A stretch of DNA of 64,000 nt from Algoriella xinjiangensis (lineage in GTDB: Bacteria; Bacteroidota; Bacteroidia; Flavobacteriales; Weeksellaceae): positions 1 through 64,000 of the forward strand of contig NZ_FOUZ01000004.1 in the NCBI RefSeq assembly GCF_900115015.1, read 5' to 3'. Both the position numbers and the translations under genes were made by a program. Below the pieces are notes generated by a model that had not been told where the DNA came from, searched no databases, and saw only the letters and a list, made by a program, of their open reading frames with translations. Shown one piece after another: positions 51,568 through 59,686 of this stretch; position 1 is the stretch's first letter, and every line of letters begins with the position of its first letter.

Positions 51568-52401
51568 TTATTTTTTGATAATTTTTTGAGTAAATTTATT
51601 TACTCCATCTGTAACAGTTAGAATATAAATTCCTTTATTTAATTCAGAAATATTATAAGTTTCATTTCCTGAGAATGATTTAACTTTTTTCCCTGTTAAA
51701 TCTGTAACAGTAACTTGAACTTTAGACGAATTATAAGATTGACTTAAATTTAATTTGAATTCATCCTGAACTGGATTAGGATAAATAGAAACTTTAGCTT
51801 GATTTAAATCACTTACACCTAATGTTTCTCCCGTTACTTTTACATCATCTAAAGATATATAATCCATATCTGTCACGTTATGATGTCTAAATGTTACAAA
51901 AACACTTTTACCTGCAAATGCTGAAATATCTACACTCTTAGTTTGCACCCCTGGAATACCACCAGCTCCTTTATAAGTTTCAGTAAAAACTGGAGTTTCT
52001 AAAACTGCTTCATAAACATCTTCTAAAGTATGTACATAAACAGAATAATTCTCACTATTCCATGCTGTGTTATTAGCTGCTGTAACTTTCCACTCTAATT
52101 TAATAGGTCCAGATACCTTTGTTAAATCAATTAATGGTGACGTTGCAGCATTATCAGGTGTTAATGGTGCAACTTGCCAAGATCTTGATATCAAAGAAAT
52201 TGGTGTAGATGGTTGTCCAGCTGTATCTGGCACAAAATACATATCTCCAAAATTATAACCATCTCCATCCATGTCTTCAAAAACCCATCCTGCAGGCGGA
52301 GTAGTTGTTGTTGCTTTATTAAAGTCTTCGAAATAAACTACACTTTGAGCATTTGCAGAAACTGCAGCAATTGTTAAAAAAGAAAATAAAATTTGTTTCA
52401 T
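51568..52401 (-). CDS. Choice-of-anchor J protein with T9SS sorting domain (copy 2)
   Basis: 277 residues, signal peptide 1-18. Jelly-roll domain about 22-195 (SVVYFEDFNKATTTTPPAGWVFEDMDGDGYNFG, IKLEWKVTA, VFVTFRHHNVTDMDYISLDDVKV). The type A sorting domain begins at about 205 (AKVSIYPNPVQDEFKLNL ... GIYILTVTDGVNKFTQKIIKK). Closest relative in the window is the adjacent 50323-51129 product; FRHH-VTD, DLTGKKV and FTQKIIKK are shared, but the N-terminal halves have diverged widely. Probably a secreted adhesin or carbohydrate-binding protein. Confidence 0.88.
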   Translation of the reverse strand: MKQILFSFLTIAAVSANAQSVVYFEDFNKATTTTPPAGWVFEDMDGDGYNFGDMYFVPDTAGQPSTPISLISRSWQVAPLTPDNAATSPLIDLTKVSGPIKLEWKVTAANNTAWNSENYSVYVHTLEDVYEAVLETPVFTETYKGAGGIPGVQTKSVDISAFAGKSVFVTFRHHNVTDMDYISLDDVKVTGETLGVSDLNQAKVSIYPNPVQDEFKLNLSQSYNSSKVQVTVTDLTGKKVKSFSGNETYNISELNKGIYILTVTDGVNKFTQKIIKK

Positions 52402-52539
52402 AAATAAATTTTTAGTGTTAATTAAATATTAATGTTTTTGTAAAACTAACAAAAAAAAATGAAACAACAATATTATAATGCAAAAATTTGTTTTTTTATA
52501 ATTATTCAAAATAAACACGTTTTTGTTGAAAATATAAAT

Positions 52540-52567
52540 AAAAAAAGCCTTCAATAACGAAGGCTTT
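52540..52567 (-). terminator. Terminator of glutamine synthetase III
   Basis: AAAGCCTTC-GTTATT-GAAGGCTTT on the minus strand with a T-run, 18 bp after the stop. Confidence 0.75.
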
Positions 52568-52585
52568 AATATATAATTAGATATT

Positions 52586-54769
52586 TTATCGTGTAAATAA
52601 CATTTCACGGTATTTTGTTAATGGCCACAAATTGTTATCGATTAATTCTTCTAATTCATCCGAATTGTAACGAATTATATCAAACAATGGTTTCACATTA
52701 GCACCATAATATTCTGCTTGTTTTTGGTGATTAGAAACTTCACTTGCAGCTTTTGTTTCGATAACTAATTTATCTGTTGCAGCTTTTATTGCATTAATAT
52801 GTGTAGAAATTGCACGGATAATATCAATTTGATTTTTAGCTAAATCTTTAAATTCATCAGCAAAAATATCTTTTAAACCTTTTACGTTTTTCACCAAAAC
52901 ATTTTGGTAAGTAACAGCTGCCGGAATAATTTGTGATAAAACTAAATCAACCAAAACATTTGCTTCGATAGAAATCTTAGTCGAATATTTTTCTAACTTT
53001 ATTTCGTTACGCGCTTCAACTTCACGAGCAGATAATACACCTGTTTTCTCGTAAATCTCAATATATTTTGGATTTAATTCTAATTTTAAAGCTTCAGGAG
53101 TTGTTTTATAATTGTTTAAACCACGCTCTTCAGCCAATTCAACCCAATTATCAGAATATCCATCTCCTTCAAATAAAATATTACGAGAAGATTTTACATA
53201 CTCGCGCAATACATTAAAAATTGCTTCATCTTTAGATAATCCACCTTCAACTAAAGCATCAACTTCTTTCTTAAAATCTTTTAATTGTTGTGCAACAATT
53301 GTATTAATAACCGTCATTGTTTCTGCACAGTTTGCAGATGAACCAACAGCTCTAATTTCAAATTTATTTCCTGTAAACGCGAATGGTGAAGTTCTGTTTC
53401 TATCTGTATTGTCTAATAAAATTTCTGGAATTTTACCAACAACATTCAATTTTAATTCTGTTTTTTCTTCAGGAGATAATTTTCCTTCTCTTACTTTTTC
53501 TAATTCATCTAAAACAGTTGTTAATTGTGATCCGATGAAGATAGAAATAATTGCTGGAGGTGCTTCATTTGCTCCTAAACGGTGATCGTTACCAGCTTCT
53601 GCAATTGCAGAACGTAACATATCTCCATATTCAGAAACCGCTTTAATTGTATTGACAAAAAACGTTAAGAACTGTAAATTTTTCTTTGGATTTTTACCTG
53701 GAGATAATAAGTTTTCACCTGTATCTGTAGATAAAGACCAGTTATTGTGTTTACCAGATCCATTAACACCTGCAAATGGTTTTTCGTGTAATAAAACTTT
53801 AAAATCATGTTTTTTAGCAATACGTCCCATCAAATCCATTAACAATGAATTGTGATCAACCGCTTGATTTGCCTCCTCAAACATTGGCGCACACTCAAAT
53901 TGATTTGGCGCAACCTCATTGTGACGAGTTGTAATTGGAATACCTAATTTCATAGATTCTACTTCCAAATCTTGCATATAAGCCATTACACGCATTGGTA
54001 TTGCTCCAAAATAATGATCATCTAATTGTTGACCTTTTGCAGGAGAATGTCCTACCAAAGTACGACCAGTCATTTGTAAATCTGGACGAGAATTATATAA
54101 ATTTAAATCAACCAAGAAATATTCTTGCTCCCATCCTAAAGTTGATTGAACTTTTGTTACATTTTTGTCAAAAAATTTTGCTACATCTGTCGCTGCATCA
54201 TCAACTGCTTGTAAAGCTCTTAACAATGGTACTTTATAATCTAAAGTTTCTCCTGTGTAAGAAATAAATACAGATGGAATAAACAATGTTGTTCCGATGA
54301 TAAATGCTGTAGATGTAGGATCCCAAGCTGTGTAACCACGTGCCTCGAATGTATTACGAATTCCTCCATTTGGAAATGAAGAAGCATCTGGCTCTTGTTG
54401 AATTAATGTAGAACCTTCGAAAGTATCAATTGCACGACCATCTTCTGTTGGACGGAAAAAAGAATCGTGTTTTTCTGCAGTTGTACCAGTTAATGGCTGA
54501 AACCAGTGTGTAAAATGTGTTACTCCTTTAGAAATAGCCCAATCTTTCATTGCAGATGCAACTTGATCAGCAAATTCACGTGGAATTTTAGTTCCTTTCT
54601 CTTTAGCAGAGATAATTGCTTTAAAAGCTGGTTTTGGCAAATATTCTCTCATTGTGTCATGAGAAAATACATTTTGATTGAATAAAACTGATAATCTTTC
54701 TTCAATAACAATCTTTTCAGCTTGTTTATTAACTGTTTTTTCTAATGCTTTAAATCGTAATGTAGACAT
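52586..54769 (-). CDS. glnN: Glutamine synthetase type III
   Basis: Assimilates ammonium into glutamine. 727 residues from ATG 54769 (MSTLRFKALEKTVNKQ); the in-frame ATG at 54823 would add 18 residues across the -7 element TATTTTTG (54803-54796). N-terminal GSIII domain about 60-220 (FTHWFQPLTGTTAEKHDSF), the catalytic barrel with TRHNEVAPNQFECAPMFEEAN, FAGVNGSGKHNNWS and NRTSPFAFTGNKFEIRAVG, and a C-terminal helical domain of about 150 residues. GSIII is typical of Bacteroidota and is dodecameric. Its 3' end has a decayed duplicate at 51292-51363. Confidence 0.95.
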   Translation of the reverse strand: MSTLRFKALEKTVNKQAEKIVIEERLSVLFNQNVFSHDTMREYLPKPAFKAIISAKEKGTKIPREFADQVASAMKDWAISKGVTHFTHWFQPLTGTTAEKHDSFFRPTEDGRAIDTFEGSTLIQQEPDASSFPNGGIRNTFEARGYTAWDPTSTAFIIGTTLFIPSVFISYTGETLDYKVPLLRALQAVDDAATDVAKFFDKNVTKVQSTLGWEQEYFLVDLNLYNSRPDLQMTGRTLVGHSPAKGQQLDDHYFGAIPMRVMAYMQDLEVESMKLGIPITTRHNEVAPNQFECAPMFEEANQAVDHNSLLMDLMGRIAKKHDFKVLLHEKPFAGVNGSGKHNNWSLSTDTGENLLSPGKNPKKNLQFLTFFVNTIKAVSEYGDMLRSAIAEAGNDHRLGANEAPPAIISIFIGSQLTTVLDELEKVREGKLSPEEKTELKLNVVGKIPEILLDNTDRNRTSPFAFTGNKFEIRAVGSSANCAETMTVINTIVAQQLKDFKKEVDALVEGGLSKDEAIFNVLREYVKSSRNILFEGDGYSDNWVELAEERGLNNYKTTPEALKLELNPKYIEIYEKTGVLSAREVEARNEIKLEKYSTKISIEANVLVDLVLSQIIPAAVTYQNVLVKNVKGLKDIFADEFKDLAKNQIDIIRAISTHINAIKAATDKLVIETKAASEVSNHQKQAEYYGANVKPLFDIIRYNSDELEELIDNNLWPLTKYREMLFTR

Positions 54770-54795
54770 TATGGTTGTTTTTTTGTTTGATGAAG

Positions 54796-54803
54796 CAAAA
54801 ATA
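54796..54803 (-). promoter_or_regulatory. glnN -7 element
   Basis: Minus strand TATTTTTG, 26 nt before the ATG at 54769. It supports that start. No NtrC-like or other nitrogen-control site was recognised. Confidence 0.4.
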
Positions 54804-54910
54804 AAACAAAAAATAATACACACCCCTATTTTTTTAGGGGGTAAATAAAATTTTTACTATTATTTTACATAAACCGTCTAAATATAGTAGCTGAAAAATG
54901 TATAGAAACA

Positions 54911-54942
54911 AAAAAAGCAGTTTTAAATTGCTTTAAAACTGC
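54911..54942 (-). terminator. Terminator of the DUF4293 gene
   Basis: GCAGTTTTAAA-GCAA-TTTAAAACTGC on the minus strand followed by seven Ts. Confidence 0.75.
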
Positions 54943-54975
54943 TCTCGACACTCATAATATAAAAAGTTGTTGGCC

Positions 54976-55389
54976 TTATCTGAAACGATCTACTGATTTT
55001 ACAAGGTCATTATCCTTCTTAATCAAACGATTGGCAATTGACAGAAGCACAATCGAAGCTAAAGGAACTAATGCCCAAATACCCTTCTCAGAATTTTCTT
55101 CTCCAGGTAATGTGAATAGACAGTATAAAAAAGAACCAATTAATATAACATTCAACACAATGTTTAACCCATCTAATACTAATTGTATGTTACGCTTTTT
55201 GAAAAGCATGATGGTTAAAAATGAAATTAAAGCTGATGCAAAAAACGCAATTGAAAAAATATAATCTCCTTTTTCTGGATTTGATAACCATTGCAATGGA
55301 ATATCAAATAACTTATCAAAATTCATTGCGAATATACTTGAGATTATTCCACTAAAGAATAAATAAATACTTTGCTTTCTCTGAATCAT
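54976..55389 (-). CDS. DUF4293 family membrane protein
   Basis: 137 residues with four predicted membrane spans (about 7-24, 42-62, 70-95 and 103-121) and a charged tail (NRLIKKDNDLVKSVDRFR). The N-terminus MIQRKQSIYLFFSGIIS is characteristic of DUF4293 in Bacteroidota (the IQRIQTVYL-type start). Function not known. It is divergent from rho, and this neighbourhood is, as I recall, common in Flavobacteriia. -7 element TACATTTG at 55414-55407. Confidence 0.85.
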   Translation of the reverse strand: MIQRKQSIYLFFSGIISSIFAMNFDKLFDIPLQWLSNPEKGDYIFSIAFFASALISFLTIMLFKKRNIQLVLDGLNIVLNVILIGSFLYCLFTLPGEENSEKGIWALVPLASIVLLSIANRLIKKDNDLVKSVDRFR

Positions 55390-55406
55390 TTCTTTTATTT
55401 CGTATA

Positions 55407-55414
55407 CAAATGTA
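55407..55414 (-). promoter_or_regulatory. -7 element of the DUF4293 gene
   Basis: Minus strand TACATTTG, 17 nt before the start codon. Confidence 0.45.
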
Positions 55415-55545
55415 AAAAAAAATTTTGAGTTTTTATAATTATTCGTACTATTGCATTAATAAATCTCAAATTTATACGCTTTATAACAATTCTATTGTTA
55501 TGATTCCCAATTACTTTATTGTATTCAAAAAAATATACACATTAA

Positions 55546-55553
55546 TACCTTTG
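55546..55553 (+). promoter_or_regulatory. rho -7 element, very close to the ATG
   Basis: TACCTTTG ends only 10 nt before the rho ATG at 55564, so the mRNA leader would be about 4-7 nt. A TTG at 55519-55521 is a poor -33 (spacer 24). Confidence 0.45.
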
Positions 55554-55563
55554 TTATAGGATT

Positions 55564-57216
55564 ATGTTCGATATCGAAAAATTAAAATCATTCAAATTAC
55601 CAGATTTACAACAAGTTGCCGAGCAACTTAAGGTAGATGGTTATAAAAAGTTAAAAAAAGGTGAATTGCACGATGCAATTTTAGCGCAATTACAAAGTCA
55701 ACCAAAGGTTGAAGAAGTAAAAGCCGAACCTAAAAAGCCAACTACAGCAAAGCCTGAAGCTAAGCTGAACGAGGATAACAAACCAAAGCGTAAGCGCGTT
55801 GAAAATTCGGATAACGAAAAAGTTGAACAGCAAGTTGAGGTTAAAACAACCGAAATAAAAGCTGAAACTACAAAAGAAACTTCTACTACTACAGAAACTG
55901 AAGTTGAAAAAGTAGAAAGTAACGATCAAAAACCACAAAAAAACCAAGATCGTAACAACAGAAATCCGAATCAAAACCCGAATCAGAAGAAAAATAATCA
56001 CAATAAGAATACGAATCAATCTGATCAACGCCCTCAAAACGAAAATAATCACAACAATCATCAAAATCAAAAAAATAAATACCGCGCTGCGAATTATGAA
56101 TTTGATGGGATTATACAAACAGAAGGGGTTTTAGAAATTTTACCGGATAATAATTACGGTTTTTTACGTTCATCAGACTTTAATTATTTATCATCACCAG
56201 ATGATGTGTATGTTTCTCAATCTCAAATTAGATTATTTGGTTTAAAAACCGGAGATACAATTACAGGAGAAGTTCGCCCACCGAAAGAAGGTGAAAAATA
56301 TTTTCCGCTGATTAAAATCAAAGAAATTAATGGTCGTACACCAGATTATGTACGTGATAGAATTGCTTTTGAGCATTTAACTCCACTTTTCCCTAACGAA
56401 AAATTTAATCTTAGTCATTCCAAAGCTTTATCAAATCGTGTAATTGATTTATTTACACCAATAGGTAAAGGTCAACGTGGTATGATTGTCGCGCAACCAA
56501 AAACCGGTAAAACATCTTTATTAAAAGATATTGCGAACGGTATTGCACAAAATCACCCAGAGGTTTATTTGATTGTTCTTTTAATTGACGAGCGTCCTGA
56601 GGAGGTTACAGACATGAAACGTTCTGTAAACGGAGAAGTTATTGCATCTACGTTTGATGAAGAAGCAAATCGCCACGTAAAAGTTGCGAATATTGTTTTG
56701 GAAAAAGCAAAACGTATGGTTGAATGTGGACATGATGTTGTTATTTTATTAGACTCTATTACACGTTTAGCGCGTGCATACAACACTGTTTCGCCTGCTT
56801 CTGGTAAAGTATTATCTGGAGGAGTTGATGCAAATGCATTACACAAACCAAAACGTTTTTTTGGAGCTGCACGTAACATCGAAAATGGTGGATCTTTAAC
56901 AATTATTGCAACTGCTTTAATTGATACAGGATCTAAAATGGACGAAGTTATTTTCGAAGAATTTAAAGGAACTGGTAACATGGAATTACAATTGGATCGT
57001 AAGATTGCCAACAAACGTATTTTCCCTGCAATTGACCTTGTTAATTCTTCTACACGTAAAGATGACTTATTACTTGACGATAAAACACAACAAAGAATGT
57101 GGGTTTTACGTAACCATTTATCGGATATGAATCCTGTAGAGGCAATGGAATTTTTACATTCGCGTATTAAAAACACACGTAACAATGACGAATTTTTAAT
57201 TTCTATGAACGGATAG
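55564..57216 (+). CDS. rho: Transcription termination factor Rho with long disordered insert
   Basis: Hexameric RNA helicase that ends transcription. 550 residues. N-terminal Rho-N SAP-like domain 1-45 ([33 protein letters not shown]). A disordered insert at about 48-178, first Glu/Lys/Thr rich, then Asn/Gln/Lys rich ([18 protein letters not shown]). RNA-binding CSD ([17 protein letters not shown]), ATPase with Walker [14 protein letters not shown], Walker [12 protein letters not shown] and R loop. Large Rho inserts are known in Bacteroidota; in Bacteroides thetaiotaomicron the insert supports condensate formation. Followed by a terminator. Confidence 0.96.
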   Translation: MFDIEKLKSFKLPDLQQVAEQLKVDGYKKLKKGELHDAILAQLQSQPKVEEVKAEPKKPTTAKPEAKLNEDNKPKRKRVENSDNEKVEQQVEVKTTEIKAETTKETSTTTETEVEKVESNDQKPQKNQDRNNRNPNQNPNQKKNNHNKNTNQSDQRPQNENNHNNHQNQKNKYRAANYEFDGIIQTEGVLEILPDNNYGFLRSSDFNYLSSPDDVYVSQSQIRLFGLKTGDTITGEVRPPKEGEKYFPLIKIKEINGRTPDYVRDRIAFEHLTPLFPNEKFNLSHSKALSNRVIDLFTPIGKGQRGMIVAQPKTGKTSLLKDIANGIAQNHPEVYLIVLLIDERPEEVTDMKRSVNGEVIASTFDEEANRHVKVANIVLEKAKRMVECGHDVVILLDSITRLARAYNTVSPASGKVLSGGVDANALHKPKRFFGAARNIENGGSLTIIATALIDTGSKMDEVIFEEFKGTGNMELQLDRKIANKRIFPAIDLVNSSTRKDDLLLDDKTQQRMWVLRNHLSDMNPVEAMEFLHSRIKNTRNNDEFLISMNG

Positions 57217-57238
57217 AAATTAATTTTTATACAACACA

Positions 57239-57276
57239 AAAATCCATCTTGATTATCTCAAGATGGATTTTTTTTA
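57239..57276 (+). terminator. rho terminator
   Basis: AAATCCATCTTGA-TTATC-TCAAGATGGATTT with eight Ts. Confidence 0.8.
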
Positions 57277-57305
57277 TTTAATTAAATTCTAAAATTATTG
57301 GACGT

Positions 57306-57339
57306 AAAAAAAGCCCAAGAAAATAAATTCTTGAGCTTT
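57306..57339 (-). terminator. Terminator of the tRNA operon
   Basis: Minus strand AAGCTCAAGAA-loop-TTCTTGGGCTT with a T7 tail, just after the last tRNA-Leu. Confidence 0.75.
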
Positions 57340-57342
57340 TAG

Positions 57343-57426
57343 TACCTCAGGCGGGACTTGAACCCGCACGTCCTAATGGACACAGGATTTTAAGTCCTGC
57401 GTGTCTACCAATTCCACCACCAAGGC
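57343..57426 (-). tRNA. tRNA-Leu (anticodon TAA), copy distal
   Basis: 84 nt read on the minus strand. Acceptor GCCTTGG pairs with CTGAGGT, discriminator A. Anticodon arm CAGGA-CTTAAAA-TCCTG. Long variable arm GTCC-ATTA-GGAC as in class II tRNAs. T arm GCGGG-TTCAAGT-CCCGC. CCA is not encoded. Last gene of the four-tRNA transcript. Differs from the other copy only by one compensated base pair in the variable arm. Confidence 0.96.
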
Positions 57427-57446
57427 ATCCATTACCTTAGTAATAG

Positions 57447-57519
57447 AGCGGGAAACGAGACTCGAACTCGCAACATTCAGCTTGGAAGGCTGACGCTCTA
57501 CCAATTGAGCTATTCCCGC
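57447..57519 (-). tRNA. tRNA-Gly (anticodon TCC), copy distal
   Basis: 73 nt on the minus strand. Acceptor GCGGGAA with TTCCCGC, discriminator T. Anticodon arm TCAGC-CTTCCAA-GCTGA, anticodon TCC, reading GGA/GGG. T arm GCGAG-TTCGAGT-CTCGT. CCA is not encoded. Identical to the proximal copy. Confidence 0.96.
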
Positions 57520-57546
57520 GTAAAATTGCAAAAATCAAATAAAAAG

Positions 57547-57630
57547 TACCTCAGGCGGGACTTGAACCCGCACGCCCTAATGGGCACAGGATTTTAAGTC
57601 CTGCGTGTCTACCAATTCCACCACCAAGGC
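57547..57630 (-). tRNA. tRNA-Leu (anticodon TAA), copy proximal
   Basis: 84 nt, same sequence as 57343-57426 except the variable arm, which is GCCC-ATTA-GGGC here. The T-A pair of the distal copy is replaced by C-G, keeping the stem. Confidence 0.96.
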
Positions 57631-57662
57631 AAAATTTGATTTTTGAATCTAATATTTCAAAG

Positions 57663-57735
57663 AGCGGGAAACGAGACTCGAACTCGCAACATTCAGCTTG
57701 GAAGGCTGACGCTCTACCAATTGAGCTATTCCCGC
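57663..57735 (-). tRNA. tRNA-Gly (anticodon TCC), copy proximal
   Basis: 73 nt, identical to 57447-57519. First gene of the Gly-Leu-Gly-Leu transcript; its 5' end is about 12 nt downstream of the -7 element. Confidence 0.96.
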
Positions 57736-57746
57736 GTTTGTGAGTG

Positions 57747-57776
57747 CAAATATAGAGTAGGTTTTTTAATTACAAA
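57747..57776 (-). promoter_or_regulatory. tRNA operon promoter
   Basis: Minus strand TTTG (57776-57773), 18-nt spacer, TATATTTG (57754-57747), then GCACTCACAAAC and the first tRNA-Gly. One of the clearest promoters in the window. Confidence 0.7.
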
Positions 57777-57904
57777 ACTTTTAAGAGATTATTTTTTAAT
57801 GTTTTTATAACTTTACTTTCTAAGTTTCTCAACTTAAAAAATTTAGCACTAAATATTTTTTCAAACTTTTTTTAATTTATTTCCTTTGATTGCTAATTAT
57901 CCGT

Positions 57905-58018
57905 TCAAATCAAGGCATTTTTCCAAATTTCGATTAATCTATCTAAAGAATATTGAGCATTTGCTGGACTTGTACTTGGTAAAGAAATGTAATTGATCAA
58001 TATTTTTAAATCTATTTC
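57905..58018 (-). pseudogene. C-terminal relic of a DNA-deoxyinosine (uracil-family) glycosylase
   Basis: A 37-codon fragment between stops, without a start codon, containing SLPSTSPANA then YSLDRLIEIWKNAL. The LPSTSPANA motif with a following helix ending in a Trp is the C-terminal signature of family 6 uracil/hypoxanthine DNA glycosylases as I know them. The upstream 80 % of the gene is gone: an in-frame TAA at 58019-58021 precedes it and the TPR gene begins there. The flank 57777-57904 holds nothing recognisable. Confidence 0.6.
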
Positions 58019-58064
58019 TTATAATTTAGAGGTATGACATTAAAATTTTAGAGTAGTATTTTAC

Positions 58065-58712
58065 TTATTTTTTTGCTATTTCTCTAATTTTTGGATTAAT
58101 AAGATTAGGATCTATTCTATCAGTAATTTTTATATATTTTCTTAAACTGTCCTTTTGTACAAAATATGAATATGAGCTTGCTAACTGTGCGAATGCTCTT
58201 CCATTTTCCGGTTCAATTTTCACAGCTTTTTTTAAGTTCTCAATTGTTAAATCTAAGTATTTAATATTTTTTGTTTTATAGAAAATTTGCCCATAACTTA
58301 TGGAAATTGATTCATAAACTTTCGCATTTTTTGGGTCAATTTCTATTGATTTTTCAAAATATTTTATTGACTTTTCAAATTCTCCTTTTTTCCCCAATAA
58401 ATTACCGAATCCCCAATAAATTTCAGGATTGGTTTCATCTAAAAGCCAAGCTTGATTAAATCTTTTCATAGATATTTCATTCTCATTTTTATAGAAATAT
58501 TCCCAACCTTTCGAAACATAAAATTTAGATGCTTTTTTTTCGTCACCAAAATGCTTTTCTGACTCTGCAATGAATTTTTTATCAGAATCAAGTTGTTCTT
58601 TGCATTTTTTAATCTGCCCGTACATTGGTAATAAATTTGTTCCTTCTGGACAATATTCTTGGCCTTTGCAGCTAAATTGACAAATAATAATTAAAAATAA
58701 TATTTTTTTCAT
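58065..58712 (-). CDS. TPR repeat lipoprotein
   Basis: 215 residues. A short lipoprotein signal (MKKILFLIIICQFSC, probable lipid Cys at 15; lipobox QFSC is a weak match). Three to four tetratricopeptide repeats from about 58: KFYVSKGWEYFYKNENEISMKRFNQAW, PEIYWGFGNLLGKKGEFEKSIKYFEKSIEIDPKNAKVYESISISYG, LTIENLKKAVKIEPENGRAFAQLASSY. A protein-interaction scaffold in the envelope. It appears to have replaced or truncated the glycosylase gene whose 3' end lies just downstream. Codon use is similar to its neighbours. Confidence 0.82.
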   Translation of the reverse strand: MKKILFLIIICQFSCKGQEYCPEGTNLLPMYGQIKKCKEQLDSDKKFIAESEKHFGDEKKASKFYVSKGWEYFYKNENEISMKRFNQAWLLDETNPEIYWGFGNLLGKKGEFEKSIKYFEKSIEIDPKNAKVYESISISYGQIFYKTKNIKYLDLTIENLKKAVKIEPENGRAFAQLASSYSYFVQKDSLRKYIKITDRIDPNLINPKIREIAKK

Positions 58713-58813
58713 CTTTCGCTTTTTAATACTTTATAATTTCTAAAATCTTCCAAAATCTATTTTGTGGATGTGCGTAATACTGATTTTTTTTTATTGATAA
58801 ATCGCCAGGCAAA

Positions 58814-58839
58814 GAGCCCAGAATTAAAATCCTGGGCTC
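58814..58839. other. Hairpin without T-tract downstream of the AIM24 gene
   Basis: GAGCCCAG-N10-CTGGGCTC, 37 bp after the AIM24-family stop on that gene's transcript side. No T-run beside it. A second example of a strong, GC-rich, T-less hairpin in a gene 3' region (compare 16110-16131). Confidence 0.4.
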
Positions 58840-58875
58840 ATTTGATAATATGGGTAAAAATGATTGTTTCATCAT

Positions 58876-59571
58876 TTATTTGCCTTCTTGAAAATAAACT
58901 TCTTCGTAAGGTTGAATCAAAACCCAACCGCTTCCAGAAAATTTCATTTGAAATTCTTCTCCGCTTCCTCTTCCTAAAATACTCTTTAAGGATACATTTG
59001 ATTTTAATTCGGGAGATAAGTTTCCAGACCAAGCAACTGTTGCGTTAGGATCTGTAAAAACAGGGTTTTCGGGTGTAACCAATAACGTCAACGGATCGCC
59101 GTGTGTAGAAATTGCAACCATTCCCGATCCTGATAATTTTACTTGAAATAAACCACCAGCCATCATACCTGCAATGCTTTTTAACATCGTGATATCACTT
59201 TTTAAAGATTGATCATGTGCCAAAACATCGTTTCCATTTACGCAAATTGCTTCGCTATTCATTTGTAAAATCTGTACTTTTTTACCAGAATCTGCAACAT
59301 ACAAACGTCCAGAACCTTCGGCTTTCATTAACTTTGCTCCTTCACCTGATAATGTTTTCTTCAAAAATTTACCTAAACCGCCCGATAACATTCCTTCACG
59401 TTCAAACTTAATATTTCCCGTGTACGCAACCATGCTTCCCGCTTTTGTCCAAACAGCTTGATTATTTAAATTAATCTCAAGCATTTGAGGTTTTTCTAAC
59501 TCAAAATAATCGTGTTCAGCATCGTTTTGTTTTGTCTTTTCTATAAATTGACTAATTGTAAATTCGCTCAT
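58876..59571 (-). CDS. AIM24 / TIGR00266 family protein
   Basis: 231 residues, no signal peptide. Composed of beta-strand repeats (VWTKAGSMVAYTGNIKFERE, AKLMKAEGSGRLYVADSGKKVQILQM, GLFQVKLSGSGMVAISTHGDPLTL, AWSGNLSPELKSNVS), matching the AIM24 beta-helix family. Bacterial members are abundant and uncharacterised; the mitochondrial namesake stabilises inner-membrane complexes. The C-terminus has EEFQMKFSGSGWVLIQPYEE, a typical ending. Monocistronic between the ABC-F terminator and a T-less hairpin. Confidence 0.88.
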   Translation of the reverse strand: MSEFTISQFIEKTKQNDAEHDYFELEKPQMLEINLNNQAVWTKAGSMVAYTGNIKFEREGMLSGGLGKFLKKTLSGEGAKLMKAEGSGRLYVADSGKKVQILQMNSEAICVNGNDVLAHDQSLKSDITMLKSIAGMMAGGLFQVKLSGSGMVAISTHGDPLTLLVTPENPVFTDPNATVAWSGNLSPELKSNVSLKSILGRGSGEEFQMKFSGSGWVLIQPYEEVYFQEGK

Positions 59572-59611
59572 AAATTAGGTTTTAAATTCTTTTAAATATA
59601 ACATTTTTACA

Positions 59612-59642
59612 TAAAAAAAGTGTTACAAAAATGTAACACTTA
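59612..59642 (-). terminator. Terminator of the ABC-F gene
   Basis: Minus strand AAGTGTTACA-TTT-TGTAACACTT with a T7 tail, 44 bp after the stop. Confidence 0.8.
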
Positions 59643-59686
59643 AATTATTATAATTTATTTAGTTTTTAAAAATCTATTCTAAAAAA

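Noticed and set aside
53112-53585. Long antisense frame within glutamine synthetase
   Set aside because: Shadow of the real gene on the other strand, without domain, signal or promoter. The same applies to antisense frames in fadE (4884-5204) and rho (56565-57239).
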